From Climacteris rufus (lineage: Eukaryota; Chordata; Aves; Passeriformes; Climacteridae), in the NCBI GenBank assembly GCA_013398175.1, contig VZRZ01008555.1:3215633-3279632 (forward strand): DNA of 64,000 nt. Direction: 5' to 3'. Numbering within the stretch: position 1 is the first letter of the stretch; each line of letters begins with the position of its first letter. This document shows positions 49,801-63,200 of the stretch, piece after piece. A model generated the notes under the pieces. It saw only the letters and a list, made by a program, of their open reading frames with translations. It searched no databases and was not told the origin of the DNA. The translations under genes were made by a program, and so were the position numbers.

Positions 49801-50106
49801 AAGGCACTACGTTATTTGTAGCAAAGACTGTATTACTGAATGTTTATACAGTATCCAACATGAAGGGGCATTTTTTCAGATGAAAATCCCAAGCACAGCC
49901 TTCTAATAGCAGCCACTTCCCTGAAGTGCATGCTCTAATCATTTGTGTTAGTCAACATCAACATCACTGGCAAATGCTTTTTAATATTGAACACATATAC
50001 TTCACCTTCCCATTAATTTATTGGCAGCTGAAAGGATTTACTCATCACATTCTAAATGTTTTCTTTGCAAGCTGGTTTCAGTCCAAAGTCTCAAATACAG
50101 TTATGA

Positions 50107-50167
50107 CACAGGTATGATATATATGTATATATGATAAGATATAGGTATACAATATATATGATATAGG
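50107..50167. repeat. AT-rich (TATATG)n-like simple repeat
   Basis: An irregular run of TATATATG and GATATAGGTA-type words covers about 60 bp. Confidence 0.75.
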
Positions 50168-53100
50168 TTAGTAATAGTATTTTATTACCAGTATTAACTC
50201 CCAGTTTCCAGTTTGCAACTCTTAAGTATGCTACAGAGAGCAAAGCACATCATTAAAAACATGATGTAGGCAATGGTAATCTGGTTTGTGCAATAAATGA
50301 GCATCAAATCCAATAAGCTTTCTCAAATGCTTACTAAATCATTACTCAGAATTACTCTAAGAAAGATTGTATGACTAAAGATGTAAAATGAAACATCAAT
50401 GCACATATTTTATAGAAAACAACCAAAACTAATTCATTAAGGATAGGAACATAGCAGCTGAAGGAAGTTCTCTCTGATGGGCTCTTAAGAATTCAGCGTT
50501 ATAGATACTGGGTTGTCAAATGTAAAAGCTATTTATTCACAGGAATACCCAAAATCCAGGAAGCAATTTTGGTTTAAAGGTGAAACAGGACTAAGAAGGC
50601 TTGTTTGTTTTCTTTTGCTTGGGTGTTTTGTTTTTCCTTCTCTTTTCAGAAACAATAAGGACCTAAACCACTTGCCTCTGTTAAGCAAAAAGTGGTTTGG
50701 CCAGTTAAGGATTGCAGATCTCAGACTCCCATGGAAAAAGAGTTTACAACACCAAAACACCACAGCCTGGCATTATGTTGGCAAAACACAGTTCTAAAAG
50801 GCCAACTCAGTTAGTGTGTTTTTAAAACCATGGGTTTTTATCATACACTCGCAGTGCAAATGCACACAGTGAGATGTACTCAAAATCTGTACTCTGTCAC
50901 AACTATCAGCACTATACTGATACTGAAATTGGCTGGAAAGAAACTTTCTAACATAATTTGAAGAATTAGAAAGCAGGCATTCTTTATCGCCGTGCTGGAC
51001 ACTTTTGGAGGACCTCTCTTCTAATCAAATGTGTGTAATGAAATATTACAAGAGGATATTTACCCCATCATGATCATACATATTCATTACAACGTACTTC
51101 TTAGCTAATACATAAACATCATTTTCCCTAGAACTAATTTGCATGCATCAGCCTCCTACTGAAAGTCCCTTTATGGCCCTAGAAGATCATCTAAAGGGGT
51201 CTCTGGTGGCTGTAACCACTGAGTGTCCCCCATGTTACAGATGACCTTTCCTTGAATTTTCTTTGAGCATGCACTGTTGCTTCTCATTACAGAATTTCGC
51301 CAAAAAGCCCACTATATTCCTCATTATCTGTTTATTCACTGGTTCCAGCTACATCTATCATCCTGTGCGCATACTCTTACATTCTTTTATCTTTTTTTTG
51401 CTAGTTAATCTTTAAGTTCCACCTAGAAACTACAGGAGAACTGAAAAATTCTATTCTCTGCATTATCTGTCAATATAGAGTATTCAAATGTGTATTTGAA
51501 CAACTAGCTTTTATTTTAAAGCCCAGAGAACCACTACAGTGTCTGAAACTTTGTAAAAACTTTACAAACTACTCACTTTCCCAGCCATTTAAAAATACAG
51601 CAAAATAAGCAACATCTATGGAGGTACCCTTCTCAAATGCAATCAGAACTGTACATTTTCTCAGTTAAGATCTACCTCATTACAATTATATTCTGCTGGT
51701 ATGTGAGAAACCAAAATCCATCTTAAACTAAGCAATAGACATAGAAATTAAAACTGTTGTCCATACAGCATGCACAAATCTGGTAATGGCAATAGTCATT
51801 TTAATTAGCAAGTAGAACAAATATTCCCCACCTTTAAAACAGTCCATGGAGAGGAAAAAAAAATAAGAGAGGGCTTCACTAAACTCTACCTTGAACAATC
51901 TACTGCCCAACTCAGTCTGTACTCCATGTCTGTTATTCTCCTGCTCTTCCCAATTCAGGAATCATCCCCATGAAATCAGCCAAGCATCACAACAGCAGCC
52001 CTTTAAACAGCTGCAGGAATCTGTACAAGTAATGGACATTACTCTGAGATGTTACATCCTTTCCAATTAATTCAATTTTTAATAATATTTTAGTAACATT
52101 CAGAATTACGCTTTAATATTAGAATATTTTTTCTAACTTCTCACATTCAATTCACTACAGATAATCATTTATTAACATATTCTAAGGGTAGACCTTCTAA
52201 AAATCTCATATTCATCACTGAGCTTCTAAAATTCCTGCAGATTTGTGGTTACCTCAAATTTGTTCTAGCCCTTCCACCATGAAGAATAAAATGCCACTCA
52301 TAGTCTGGGCCTTCAGTCCACTTTTTCAATTACATGCTTAGTCAATTGAATAACTGGAGTTTTGTGTATATATATCTATGTAAGATCAACAGGAAGCAGT
52401 AGAATCAAGAGTATTACTCAGCTAACAGGCAGGTCAGAAAGATTAAGTATGATCTATACAAGTGGCATTACAGTATAGAATATACCACTGTATACAACCA
52501 GTATGCTCACAAGCCATATTTGAGAATAAGAACACCTTCTTTAGCTTATGCCACTTGAACTGGAAATAGAAGAAAACATCAAAATCCCAGCTACAGGAAA
52601 TCACACCATTATAGCCAAACCAAAATAGCTTCTTCACCTTTGGATATATCATTCTAGAATAAAAAGCAGAGCTATGGAAATTTTCCTTTGCAAAAGATGG
52701 CTTAGCTGCCAAAAAGGTCACTTTAAACAAGTAGGCATAATTAGCACTTACCTAAATTTGGAGACAAATTGAAATTCACTGTTCACTTGAACGAGTGCTA
52801 AAAGATTGGTAATGTTGATTCAACTGATGTCAAATTTAAAGTACTTCCCAAAGGAAAGAAGGAAAATGAAATACCCATACTGAAGAGCTACATCAAGTCC
52901 CCTTGTAACACAAATACTGTAAAGATGCACACATCAAGCAAACAGGTTTTCACTTGGGTATGTGCAGTTTTTCTCACCTTTCAGGAGAAAGTAAAACTAT
53001 AGTCTAGACTCCCTCATTCAAAGGTTTAGAAAACAAGGAAAAAAAATGGGCTACTTGAGAAAAATGCACATTAGTCAAAATAATAAATGTGAAGAAAACA

Positions 53101-56100
53101 TTCTGTAATCGAGGCTGCAAAGGATGTATCACAGCTTCATCAGGTCAACACAGGAACAGGTAAACAGGAGTTGAAAGTCAACAAATGTCAGGGCTGCTAA
53201 ATGAGGACTCATCTATTTCAGTTTTATCAGTTTTCAAAACTCTTGTTTTAAGTCAGCACAGCACACAAGGAAAAGCCCACAAAGAGGAAAGATCAACATA
53301 GCTGTGGTACAACAGATTTACAGCAGCAACCCTTCAGAAACAAGCAGAAAGCAACACAGTGGTAACCATGTACTCAGTAAAAGTGACTCTTGTCATCTTC
53401 TTTATGCCTTACTGTTTTTTCTGTATTAGCCTGTTCTTTGAGCACTCCAGTATTTCTTTTCAACATCCCAGAAGTGCAGTATTTTCACAGCAACTTCTGA
53501 ACCCCATTTTGGATTCAGAAATGGCTTGTACTGTCATGATCACAGGTGAGTGTTCACATTACACCACCCCAACAACTTGCCTAAGGATGTGAAAAACAAT
53601 GGGACGAAAAGCAGGTGACTCTGAGCTGTTCAGGTAAAGAGTGCTTAGTTTAGATGTGTACTGTAGAAAGGTCCAATGTAATTATATTTGAATTTTTCCA
53701 CTGCTTTGCAAAAAAACTGGAGAAAACATACCCAGTATGAAAGCATGTAAGAGAAAAAAATTCAGTTCTGCTTCCATAAAAATTAAAGAATTAAAGCTGC
53801 TCTGTAGCTTACACCCTCACAATATTAATGAACTTGAATTAAACAGATGTATTTCTTTCTTGCACTAAATCTTTCTATCACTCAATAAACAGTCCATCTT
53901 TTCTAACACTGTAACCAGTGTCTGCTTTCTTTCCCAACTCTGTCCATTACAGCTTCCACTTCTTCCTTCAAGATAGTGACTCTCTTGCCAATTTTTCCTA
54001 TTATTCCAACAGTTTCATCCTTCTCTACATATTTTTCATTGTAGAGTTAACTCTCTACCTACTGTCTGTTGAACAAGTCAATACCTCACCACTAAGATCT
54101 GGGAAAGGTGTTCCTGCAGAGGACCCTTCTGATGATATATTCCCTCCCTTCCTATAGTTCAAAGGGAAGTTAAGAAACCAGTAAAACCTTGGCTAACAAA
54201 TCCAAAAAATTCAAAAAATCCAGTCACCAAGAACAGCACATACAGAATGAAGAACAGAACTCTATTTCCAGCTTCTTTTCACCCACTAGAGTCTCCATCT
54301 ATTGTCATAGAAGACCATGCTTTGCCATGCACCCTTCATTTTCCTGACTGCTGCTAGCAGCACATAAAGAAACCTGTACATAAAGAAAGTACAAGGCAAA
54401 GTAGGGGCTTATCCTACCACTCCCTTGCCTTCAGTGTTCACATTTTACACACCCACAAATGCTAATTTTACTCACATCTGTTACTCCTGTTTCCTGCACC
54501 ACATCTGAAAAATCAGTAATGAGCTGCTCTGTGTTCCACAACTGTACACGCCTAAGAAGCAGTGATGAAAGACAAGGAAACCAGGAACACTCTTCACTTT
54601 ATTCTTTTTTCTTGTTTGATAGTACTTCAGTACTTCATCTAAATTATGGACAGTTCTACAGGACAAACATTTTGATATCCACTCCACGTTTAGACAAAAA
54701 AGTTTTTATCAGACTAAAACATTTCAGCCCTCAGGAGGCTACATTATGTTGCCTTAGCAGAAAACAAGGAAGGATAAGGCATCACTAATGTTCCAAATTT
54801 TGTGAAATAATGGAGATCAAACTAGGAGACATACTCAGATGTACCTTGCAGGCAAAGCAGGCACATAATGGTTCTCAGTAAAAGTCCCTATACCAACTCC
54901 AAGTCTTGCCTTTCACCCAAACTACAGCTGTGCTCATCTCCAAGGCATCAAAATAAAGAAGAAAAAATTGATTTCTTACATCAGATGTATGTAAGAAGTA
55001 TTTCATAGATATATACAAGGAAAAAAACTCCGGCTTAATCTCCTTGAGGCCATCAAGGTGAAACACAAGGGCTCAACACACGTGGAACCAGGTGTGTTAA
55101 GGGTGTGATGAAAGCAACTTGGGTCACTCTCTGCACAAGGAAACATATGCAGAAAATTATGCAAAGGTGCAGCAAACCGGCTTATGATCATTAACTGAAG
55201 GAAGTTTGTGTGGTTTATACAGTTCATGTTTAGAAGGAATTGGATTTTTATGTCTCTTCTTAATAGAAAAAGGTCAGTTTAGATTCTCTGAAGATTGATG
55301 GCACTCACGTAGAAAATTATATTTATTCTACACAAATGAGCAAAGTTAACCAAATAAAAGCTAAAATTAGATTGGAAAAAAAAAACAAACCAAAAACCAA
55401 GAAAAGTGTGGAAATTACACAGAATTTTTTGTTTACTTTTTTTGACAAACCACTGCTTATTTTTACATCCTGAAGTTTGAGTCAAGTACATAATCATAAG
55501 CATGACAGTTTGTTCTGTCCACATATCTTCACATGGCTGTACTGTTACACTGTTAGTAGTTGGAACCACATTCTTCCTTTTCTTATCTAGAAGATAATCA
55601 TTGAAGTTACTTAGCTCAGCCCATATTTCAGGATCTCAAGATCAATCTCTCAAACAACTCATGTAAAAAGTTGATGCTCACATATTGTCACAGTCTCCTA
55701 TCTCCCCTGCCCAGCTATTCCTCCCTACAAGTTATCTGTTTCTACAACAAATGAAGGGCAGTAATAATCCCAACAATTTCTGCCCATTCTCAGTAAAAAA
55801 ATTTTGCTCCCTCTGGTGGAAGCAGTGAAAGCAAAGATTATTCTCTGAATTCACCTAACCCCACAGAGACCAAAAAGCCAAGAAGAAAGCTTTGCTCTCC
55901 TAGAATCATTGTCACAGCAAACCTAAATCTTTCCAATTTAATGACATGTAAGCTGAGACATCATCAAGATGAGTCATTTGTCAACAGAAAAATCAGCAAG
56001 ATAGTGACAGAACTAGAAACAGACTAAGGTCCAAAACACTATTTGTCAGGCTTCACCTTGGAGAAAGAATAAAGGAGCAGAGGCACAAATATGACATGAG

Positions 56101-57217
56101 AACAGACAGAAAAAACATAAGGCTAGGTGAGAGATGGAACTATAACAAAGTAATTGAAGTTGCAACCTCGATGCATTATACAACAAGTTTTTATGATAAA
56201 CCTTCCCATACTTCTCTTGGGAAGCTGTCCAGGTGGGAAGGACATGGCTACTTTTATTCAATTTCTCCAGGCAGAAGGAATATGCAGTACATTAATATTT
56301 TTCATTCATTCATTCACTAACTTTAAGGACCCAATGTGACACAGCTGTTGACAGAATGCTTCCCTTTCTGAGTAGCCAATTTAGGTTCTCCAAGATGTGA
56401 AAAGAAACAGCTTTTATGAGGCTTTGTGCTCCCAAGCAGTGATTTCTTTTTTCCTACTACAAAATACAAAAGAAAGGTAAGTTTGATGTAGGTCCTTGCT
56501 CACACCGAGCATCTTCCCTTTCATCAAATGACTGAAAATAACATTAGAAAAACTGGCACAAGAAGCCTATAAAAACACATTAACTCTTCCAAGGAGCTGT
56601 TTAGGTTAACATGGTGCAAAATAAAACGAGAGCCAAAGGAAGGGTTAACACAGCAACAAGTTACTGCATAATAGCTTGTTGGGGGATACACACAGAAGCA
56701 GAAAACAAGTTCTTCTCCATTCCTTTAGCTACCTAGGACTCTAGTACCAAGAAAAAAAGGCCTAGGAACAGCAAATTGTTAAAGCAACAAAGCTTTTCTT
56801 TTGCAAGACAGCTGGGGACACAGAGGAGACCACTGTGTCAAATGGCTCTGGTGGAGCTCATCCTCCATCTCTAGCACTGATCTCCAACCAGCACATAACC
56901 AACAGCAGTCTCAAACAAATCTCTGCCTCTACTTCTGCCAAGCATTAAGCAAAAAATAACCCATTTCTCACACTTGATCCACACAGAGATGCAGCTCTGA
57001 TCGATAAAACCTTAGAGATAGCAGCTTCACCTTGAACTTAAATGTCTACTTCCATCCACTGCTAAATAGGCAAGGTTCTCCATTCATTTGTTTGAACACC
57101 AGAGAGTGAGGTAACATGGACACATGCTACCTGGATTTGTATTCCAAGAGTTACATGCCTTAGCAGGATAATAGGGTAGTAATGGCTTAAACCTAAATCA
57201 TAATTTAAGAAACATTT

Positions 57218-57272
57218 TGGATAAAGATTTAAATATGTGGATAAAGATATCTTTGGGTAAAGATATCTACTT
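57218..57272. repeat. Degenerate tandem repeat of a GGATAAAGAT word
   Basis: GGATAAAGATTTAAATATGT, GGATAAAGATATCTTT and GGGTAAAGATATCTAC follow one another, giving three diverged units of 16 to 20 bp. Confidence 0.7.
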
Positions 57273-59239
57273 GTGGTCAAAACTGAAACATGGGACTGGA
57301 GAAAAAGAGCTTCAGCAGTTCTGAGTGCTGGTATTATAGCAGAGTGCCCACTTCAAGCAGCTTCTATATTGGTATGACTATAGTCATTGAACAGATTTGG
57401 AGCAAGTAGTAGAAACAACATACTAACCAGAAAACCTTCATTCTTCTATTATTTTTTCAAAGCAGTGCTACATTTTCATACTGAATATGCGTATAGTATC
57501 ACCAAATGTCATGCATAATCTTCCAACAAACATACCAAAGAGTATCAACACTTCCTTTTTCTTCTCTGCCCTCATTCTCTCCTTCACTCCCTTTGATTTG
57601 ATTACACTGAACACAATTCACATTCTTTCTGTATTACAAACTTACTATCAAGATAGACTCTTGAACTGAGGCTACAAAAAACTAACTGCTTTTTTTTAAA
57701 ATCAGCCATAGATGTGTTGTCCTCAGTGCAGCATAATTTTGTAGCTCTTCCCTTCATATCCAGTCACAATCAGTGCTCTTCATATACAACTGGACCTATA
57801 TTATGTACATTCCACTGATGTCCAAAAACAATGTGTGTCTGACTTCCAACTGTTTATAACAAATCCTCTAAACTGTATGTTTATCCATTCCCCATTATAA
57901 TTACTCCCAAAAGCTTCAACAGAGCTCAGAGTGTACTCAATAAAAACTTCTTGGCTCTACAGGAGCATCTCTTGAGAAACATTCAATACACGGAAGTTTT
58001 CCAGGCTTTGATAAAAAGTAATTTCATTATCATCAAAATGCCATGCCCACAATATTAAAACAATTTGGGTGGAAGCCACACCGTCATAAAACAATTAAAT
58101 TTATGACTACTATTGTGAGTAGATAATTATATACCAGCAGCATCAGGCCATAAAAAGATGGTCAGCTCTGATTTGGTTTAGAGTACCCTGTAGAAGCTAC
58201 ACATTTTATATGTAACACATGGCACCTGGCAAGAGCAGCTTTCAGCCTGCAGGTATGAGGCACTGAGCCATGTGGTGCCATTGATCCCAGCCACAGGTAT
58301 CACTGAAAGGGCTGCCCAGTATCTATTCCATCACTGCAAGCTCAATTTCAACTTGCCCTGTTTTATCAGTTTTCTAGAAGGTACTTTTTCATGTATGTCC
58401 TTAACTAAGGTTCCATTCAAACAAATGGCTGGGGAACAGGGGAAGAAAAAAAGAAGAATGAGTGTGTAGCTCAGTCACTTCCAAAATGCTTTCACTAGGC
58501 ACGCGCCTTCCTCGGTATTTCATTTCCAGTTACTTCTCTCACTCATTAGGTGCATTTTGCAAAACAAGCCATCAAAGTCTCCCTCTACAGAAGCATAAAC
58601 TGTTTTATTTGATGTGTTTCATTCATACAGACATTAATGGAACCTTTAAAAAAAAAAAATTCCTAACATGAAATTTCTTGGTGCTGGGAAAATTATATGA
58701 GGAGTTACTTCAGGTTACTTTTCTTACGTATTATTAAACACATAAATATTCTACAGATTTATAAGGTCTAGAGCACTTCCTGTGGAAACAAACATTCTGG
58801 TCCAACTTCAGTGATTAAAGTCAGCAAACCTCAGTTTCCCAATCTTATTTTGTAATCTTCTGATTCTTTGTGAAGACAACAAGATAAACAGCCTTCAGGA
58901 ATTTTTATACCACTCGGACAATGGATACCACAGAAACGCTGTGCCTACAAAGTACCTAGGAATTCCCAGCAGCATTGTGTGCGGCGCGCATTATTATTTA
59001 ACGCCGCGTGTAAACCCCCCTGGCAGGCGCATCCAGGCGCGGCGCGCTGCTTTGCATTGGCAATTATCACCCAACCTTCGCATCCCCGCAGCTGATACCG
59101 GCCCCGTTGCCAGCTGCGGATGCACATCTGGCCGACGCGCGATGCCAACAAGTTGGGGCGAGGCAGGGCCGGGCGGGATGCGGCGGCTGCCGGACCGGCC
59201 GCGGCGGGCGCGGAGCGGGAGCACCTGCCCGAGGAGCGC

Positions 59240-59607
59240 NNNNNNNNNNNNNNNNNNNNNNNNNNNNNNNNNNNNNNNNNNNNNNNNNNNNNNNNNNNNN
59301 NNNNNNNNNNNNNNNNNNNNNNNNNNNNNNNNNNNNNNNNNNNNNNNNNNNNNNNNNNNNNNNNNNNNNNNNNNNNNNNNNNNNNNNNNNNNNNNNNNNN
59401 NNNNNNNNNNNNNNNNNNNNNNNNNNNNNNNNNNNNNNNNNNNNNNNNNNNNNNNNNNNNNNNNNNNNNNNNNNNNNNNNNNNNNNNNNNNNNNNNNNNN
59501 NNNNNNNNNNNNNNNNNNNNNNNNNNNNNNNNNNNNNNNNNNNNNNNNNNNNNNNNNNNNNNNNNNNNNNNNNNNNNNNNNNNNNNNNNNNNNNNNNNNN
59601 NNNNNNN
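59240..59607. other. Assembly gap (368 N)
   Basis: A run of 368 undetermined bases in the core of the CpG island. MBOAT2 exon 1 (about 25 codons plus 5' UTR) is not found on either side: no minus-strand stretch ending in an Asp-Gln-like pair next to a GT donor is visible. The gap is therefore the likeliest place for it. Its true length may differ from the run of N. Confidence 0.97.
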
Positions 59608-59716
59608 AGGCGGCCCCGCGGCGGCCGCTCCGCGCCGAGGGCGGGCGGGAGCTGCGCGCACCGCGCAGGTACCGCGCAGGACCCCGCGGCGCCTCAGCCG
59701 CTCCCAGCCTCCGCCA

Positions 59717-59936
59717 GGGGAGGTTGGGGCTGGACGTTGTAAGGAATTTCTTCGCAGAAAAAGTGACTGCGCGTTGGAACGGGCTGCCCAGGGCGGTGTG
59801 GAGTGACCGTCCCTGGAGGTGTTTGAGGAAAGACCACTCAGGGCCGTGGTCGAGTTGACACAGCGGTGTTCGGTCGTGGGCTGGACTCGATGATCTCGGA
59901 GTCTTTTCCACCTTGATGGGTTCTGTGGTTCTGAGA
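59717..59936 (+). mobile_element. CR1 LINE 3' end inside the CpG island
   Basis: GAGGTTGGGGCTGGACGTTG is followed by AATTTCTTCGCAGAAAAAGT, GGAACGGGCTGCCCAGGGCG, TGTTCGGTCGTGGGCTGGAC and TCGATGATCTCGGAGTCTTT, ending GGGTTCTGTGGTTCTGAGAG. This is a full CR1 3' end in plus orientation. It keeps many CpG sites that are usually lost in methylated copies. Confidence 0.93.
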
Positions 59937-60057
59937 GCTGAGCTGTGCCCAGCTGTGCGGGCTGGGTGTTGGATGATGTGGGTGTTGTTGATGGGAAGGG
60001 GCACCTTCCTGCCCGGGTTGGGCGGGGAGCGCAGAGCCGGCCGGGCCGGAGCCCAGC

Positions 60058-60093
60058 GGCCCCGGTGGCCCCGGTGGCCCCGGTGGCCCCGGT
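60058..60093. repeat. 9-bp GC-rich tandem repeat, 4 exact copies
   Basis: GGCCCCGGT is repeated four times without change (60058-60066, 60067-60075, 60076-60084, 60085-60093), then decays into GGCGGTG. The apparent collagen-like Gly-Pro reading on the minus strand is a by-product of the repeat. Confidence 0.93.
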
Positions 60094-60230
60094 GGCGGTG
60101 TCTGTGGCTGAGGGTAAGGCCAGGCCCTGTGGGTGCGGGTACGTGCTGAGGTAATGACGAGCTCAGCCCACGTCCAGCTCCAAACCACGGCCCCTTCGCC
60201 CGGACAGGCACACGGGCACTCAGCAGCGAT

Positions 60231-63200
60231 GCACGCAGAGGTGGAGGAGTGATGGATATACACAGGGCTTGAGGGTGGCCTGAAACCCTGAAGAAGTTGC
60301 AAAAAAATGGGTTAAAACCCCTGTTCTTACAGCCACGCACGGACTCAAGGAAGTCTGTCTATCACGGCTGTAAGACACAATTTTTAAATTTCTTATTGGC
60401 CTGTTTCTTAAACACAGAAATATGAAATGGTGTAAGCATCAGGACTTCTTCGGTGAGTCCAGTCCAGCAGTGCTGTTTCCTTAAAGAAAACGAGAAGTGA
60501 TGTGGTGATGCCAATGGTCCTGAATTGATGCACAGGACAGCTCTTCCCTCTGTCCAGTCAACACTAATCCAGTGTGAAACAGCAAGGACTTGAATGAAGG
60601 CATCATGTTAGGGAAGTGCAGCAAACTGCACCAGCTGAGCTTGTGCAATAGGCTACTTATTAAATCACTCTGATTTAGCACCCTGCCTGCCTATTTACAG
60701 TAGAATTTTATGTAGCTTTTTTTTCCCTATGAAATAACTGAAATATTAGTTGTTTTAAAAGATGTGGTGAGGGAGGTTCCGAAGGAATATTCTGCTCTTA
60801 TCTATAAAACTTCTCCAGAACCCTGTGTCTCTTGAGATAAAACTACAGGTTATTCCTTGCACTTTATCAAATGTTCTTTATAATTATTGTATATTATACC
60901 TCTAAACCATGCTGAAATCAGCAATTTGTCCTCAACACAAAACATGTCACTATTTTAAGTGTGTGAAAGATGAAATGCCTTGTCCAATATCATGCTAGCA
61001 GTCTGAGTGTGTCTGGAGTAGTGACCAAGTGTAGTGATTTACATGGCCATTTAAGTTCCTGGTTAATGCTAATTGGTAATAGCAGGAAAATGGAGGAAGT
61101 GTAATTATCTGAAAACACATGTTGTTTCTTACTGAATTGCAGACTGCACTCTGTACTTACATTTTAGCTTGTGGTAAGGTCTTTTGTCTGAGTTTAAAGA
61201 GACTGGTTAATAGGTGCAAATAAGTGGTTTTAATTAGATTTCTTCACTGCATGACAGGCAATTACAATTGTGGTAGCATCTGCAGCTTCAGAAGCAATAG
61301 CATAATGTTCTTTGTAGTAAAGCAAAAAGAGCTGCTTTCAGAAAGGGGAAAAAACCCAAACTTTTCCCATTTAATTCTGAATCAGTCTCTTAAATCTAAA
61401 CCTGTAAATTATATATACATGTGAATAACTTCATAGGAGTGCAGTGCCACTAGACTCAGCACAGTCTGCATTACAATATATTTATGTATATATGTGTATG
61501 AAGGCTCAGCTCACTTTATCTGAATTTCTTTTATTAAGAAGATACATACCTACACAAAGAAATCTTTGTAAATCTTAAGGTAAACATACTTGACTGAAGC
61601 TACAAAAGAACTGCTTTAGAAAAGGCTGATAGCTAATTCTGAATCAGTCTAATCACAAGAAATTATTTTGGTGCATCTGTATAAATCCATGGAGGTGCCA
61701 TTACTGACATTTGGTTGAAATACTTGCAGCAAATAATTGATCTGCTGAATGAACTCCTTACTTTCAATTTACAAAATTCCTGAGAACAACCTCATGATAT
61801 CACAGCATAAATGTCAGCTGTGTTTAAAACACAGCCTTTTATTTTTCTGATAAGTTTTATTCTTTTGTCAGTATATGTGTTCTTGCAATGCTCAGAAAAT
61901 AGCAAAAATATGCTTCCCTGCATGACTCTCAGAATCCTAGGAGTTCATCCATGAAAGATACATTTATAATGTATATCACAGTATTATTATAAATAGTTTG
62001 CATCTATGGCATCGAGTTACATAATTGTGTCTTTCACAAGTTTTCACTGGAGAAGTGTGGTGATCTTTTGAGAAGATTTACTTGTGCTCTTATTTAGGAA
62101 GGGGTGTATGGGGGAAACACAACTCATAGAAATAAATCTTGAAAAGAGTTACAAAATAATTGTCCCTTTGTAGAAACCCTCCCTTTGCAGGGGAGATTGG
62201 TTACATGGAAGAGCAAAAGGCATCCTGCTCCACAGAACTGAAAATTTGTGTTCACAGTTAAAAGTGAAGTCTACAAATGTTGGTCAAGAAGAAAATAACA
62301 GGAAAATAAGCAATTTCTGCCAGAGAAAAATGTAGCTTGTCTTTGATGTCTGCTGTATAAATGTATGGTAAGGGCTGTCACTGGCATTGCAGCAAAACTA
62401 GGTCTTCTGCTTTTCCTATTTTTTTTATCTTTGAAAGAAGGTTTTATCACAGATGTTTTCAGAGAACTTCCTGCCTGTGTGAGAATACAAAGTGTGGGAA
62501 GGTGAAGCATTGTCTGGAGACAGGTAGAGTTGTACATCACATTGACACAGCAACAGTGCAGTTGGTCCTGAAAGGTGAGTGCTGCTGTGGAAAAGGAGGA
62601 TGGGGAGTGATACACAGTAGCTGATGTACCAAGAGTAGTGAATGTACAAGATTTCATGTGAATCAGGCAGTTTTCAATAAACGTGACTGACTTTCCTACT
62701 CTTTAAAATATGTTCATGTAAATGAACCAGAAGTGGTATTTCCACAAGGAAATTCTTTCCACCAAAGGCTGTCAGGCAGAATGTAGAAGGGCACGTTGAT
62801 TTAAGTAATCCCAGGAGAGTGGCTTGGCATACCATGAACAACTTCTGATGTTCTGCAATTAAGTTTTTATGGTCCCATAAATGCTTATAGTTCTTGGGTA
62901 CAAAAAGGATCATGAAGGCATCTCAGCCCTACAGAGATTCCTTAATCTGTGGGGATGAAGTAACAAACACTAGAGGCTTCCTGTAAACTTTGTTCATTTG
63001 AATGACAATTTAAGATACTCAGGTGCTTACAATATCAGTCTTCCCATGTGACACTACAATAAAATAACAGGACAGGAAGGATAAAGTTACTAGATGCACC
63101 ATTGTGTACGTTCTTCTTCCTCTATTTGTTTGATAAGGCCGTTCTGAGAACACATTCACAGCCAGAAAACAGGAACAATTACTGAAACTGCTTTTAGTAA

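Larger units (their letters stand above)
41878..59239 (-). other. MBOAT2 intron 1 (about 17 kb)
   Basis: This is intronic sequence from the exon 2 acceptor up to the assembly gap, where exon 1 should be. It contains the duplicated block around 44118, simple repeats and no clear transposon. The right end runs into the CpG island. No coding exon is recognised, and the upper boundary is inferred. Confidence 0.75.
58975..60230. promoter_or_regulatory. CpG island, presumed MBOAT2 promoter and first exon
   Basis: The sequence changes sharply from AT-rich intron to dense CpG (GCGGCGCGC, GGCCGCGGCGGGCGCGG, CGGCGGCCGCTCCGCGCC) around the gap. MBOAT2 reads away from it to the left, and the phase-0 start of exon 2 requires one more upstream coding exon, so this is the expected promoter and exon 1 site. 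No TATA box or start site can be placed because the centre is missing. The right part contains a CR1 fragment and a 9-bp repeat. Whether it also drives a rightward transcript cannot be seen. Confidence 0.82.

Noticed and set aside
58941..60340. Reading frames of 200 to 450 codons on both strands across the CpG island
   Set aside because: They are long only because the 368 N are translated as unknown residues and because GC-rich DNA has few stops. Collagen-like stretches come from the GGCCCCGGT repeat.
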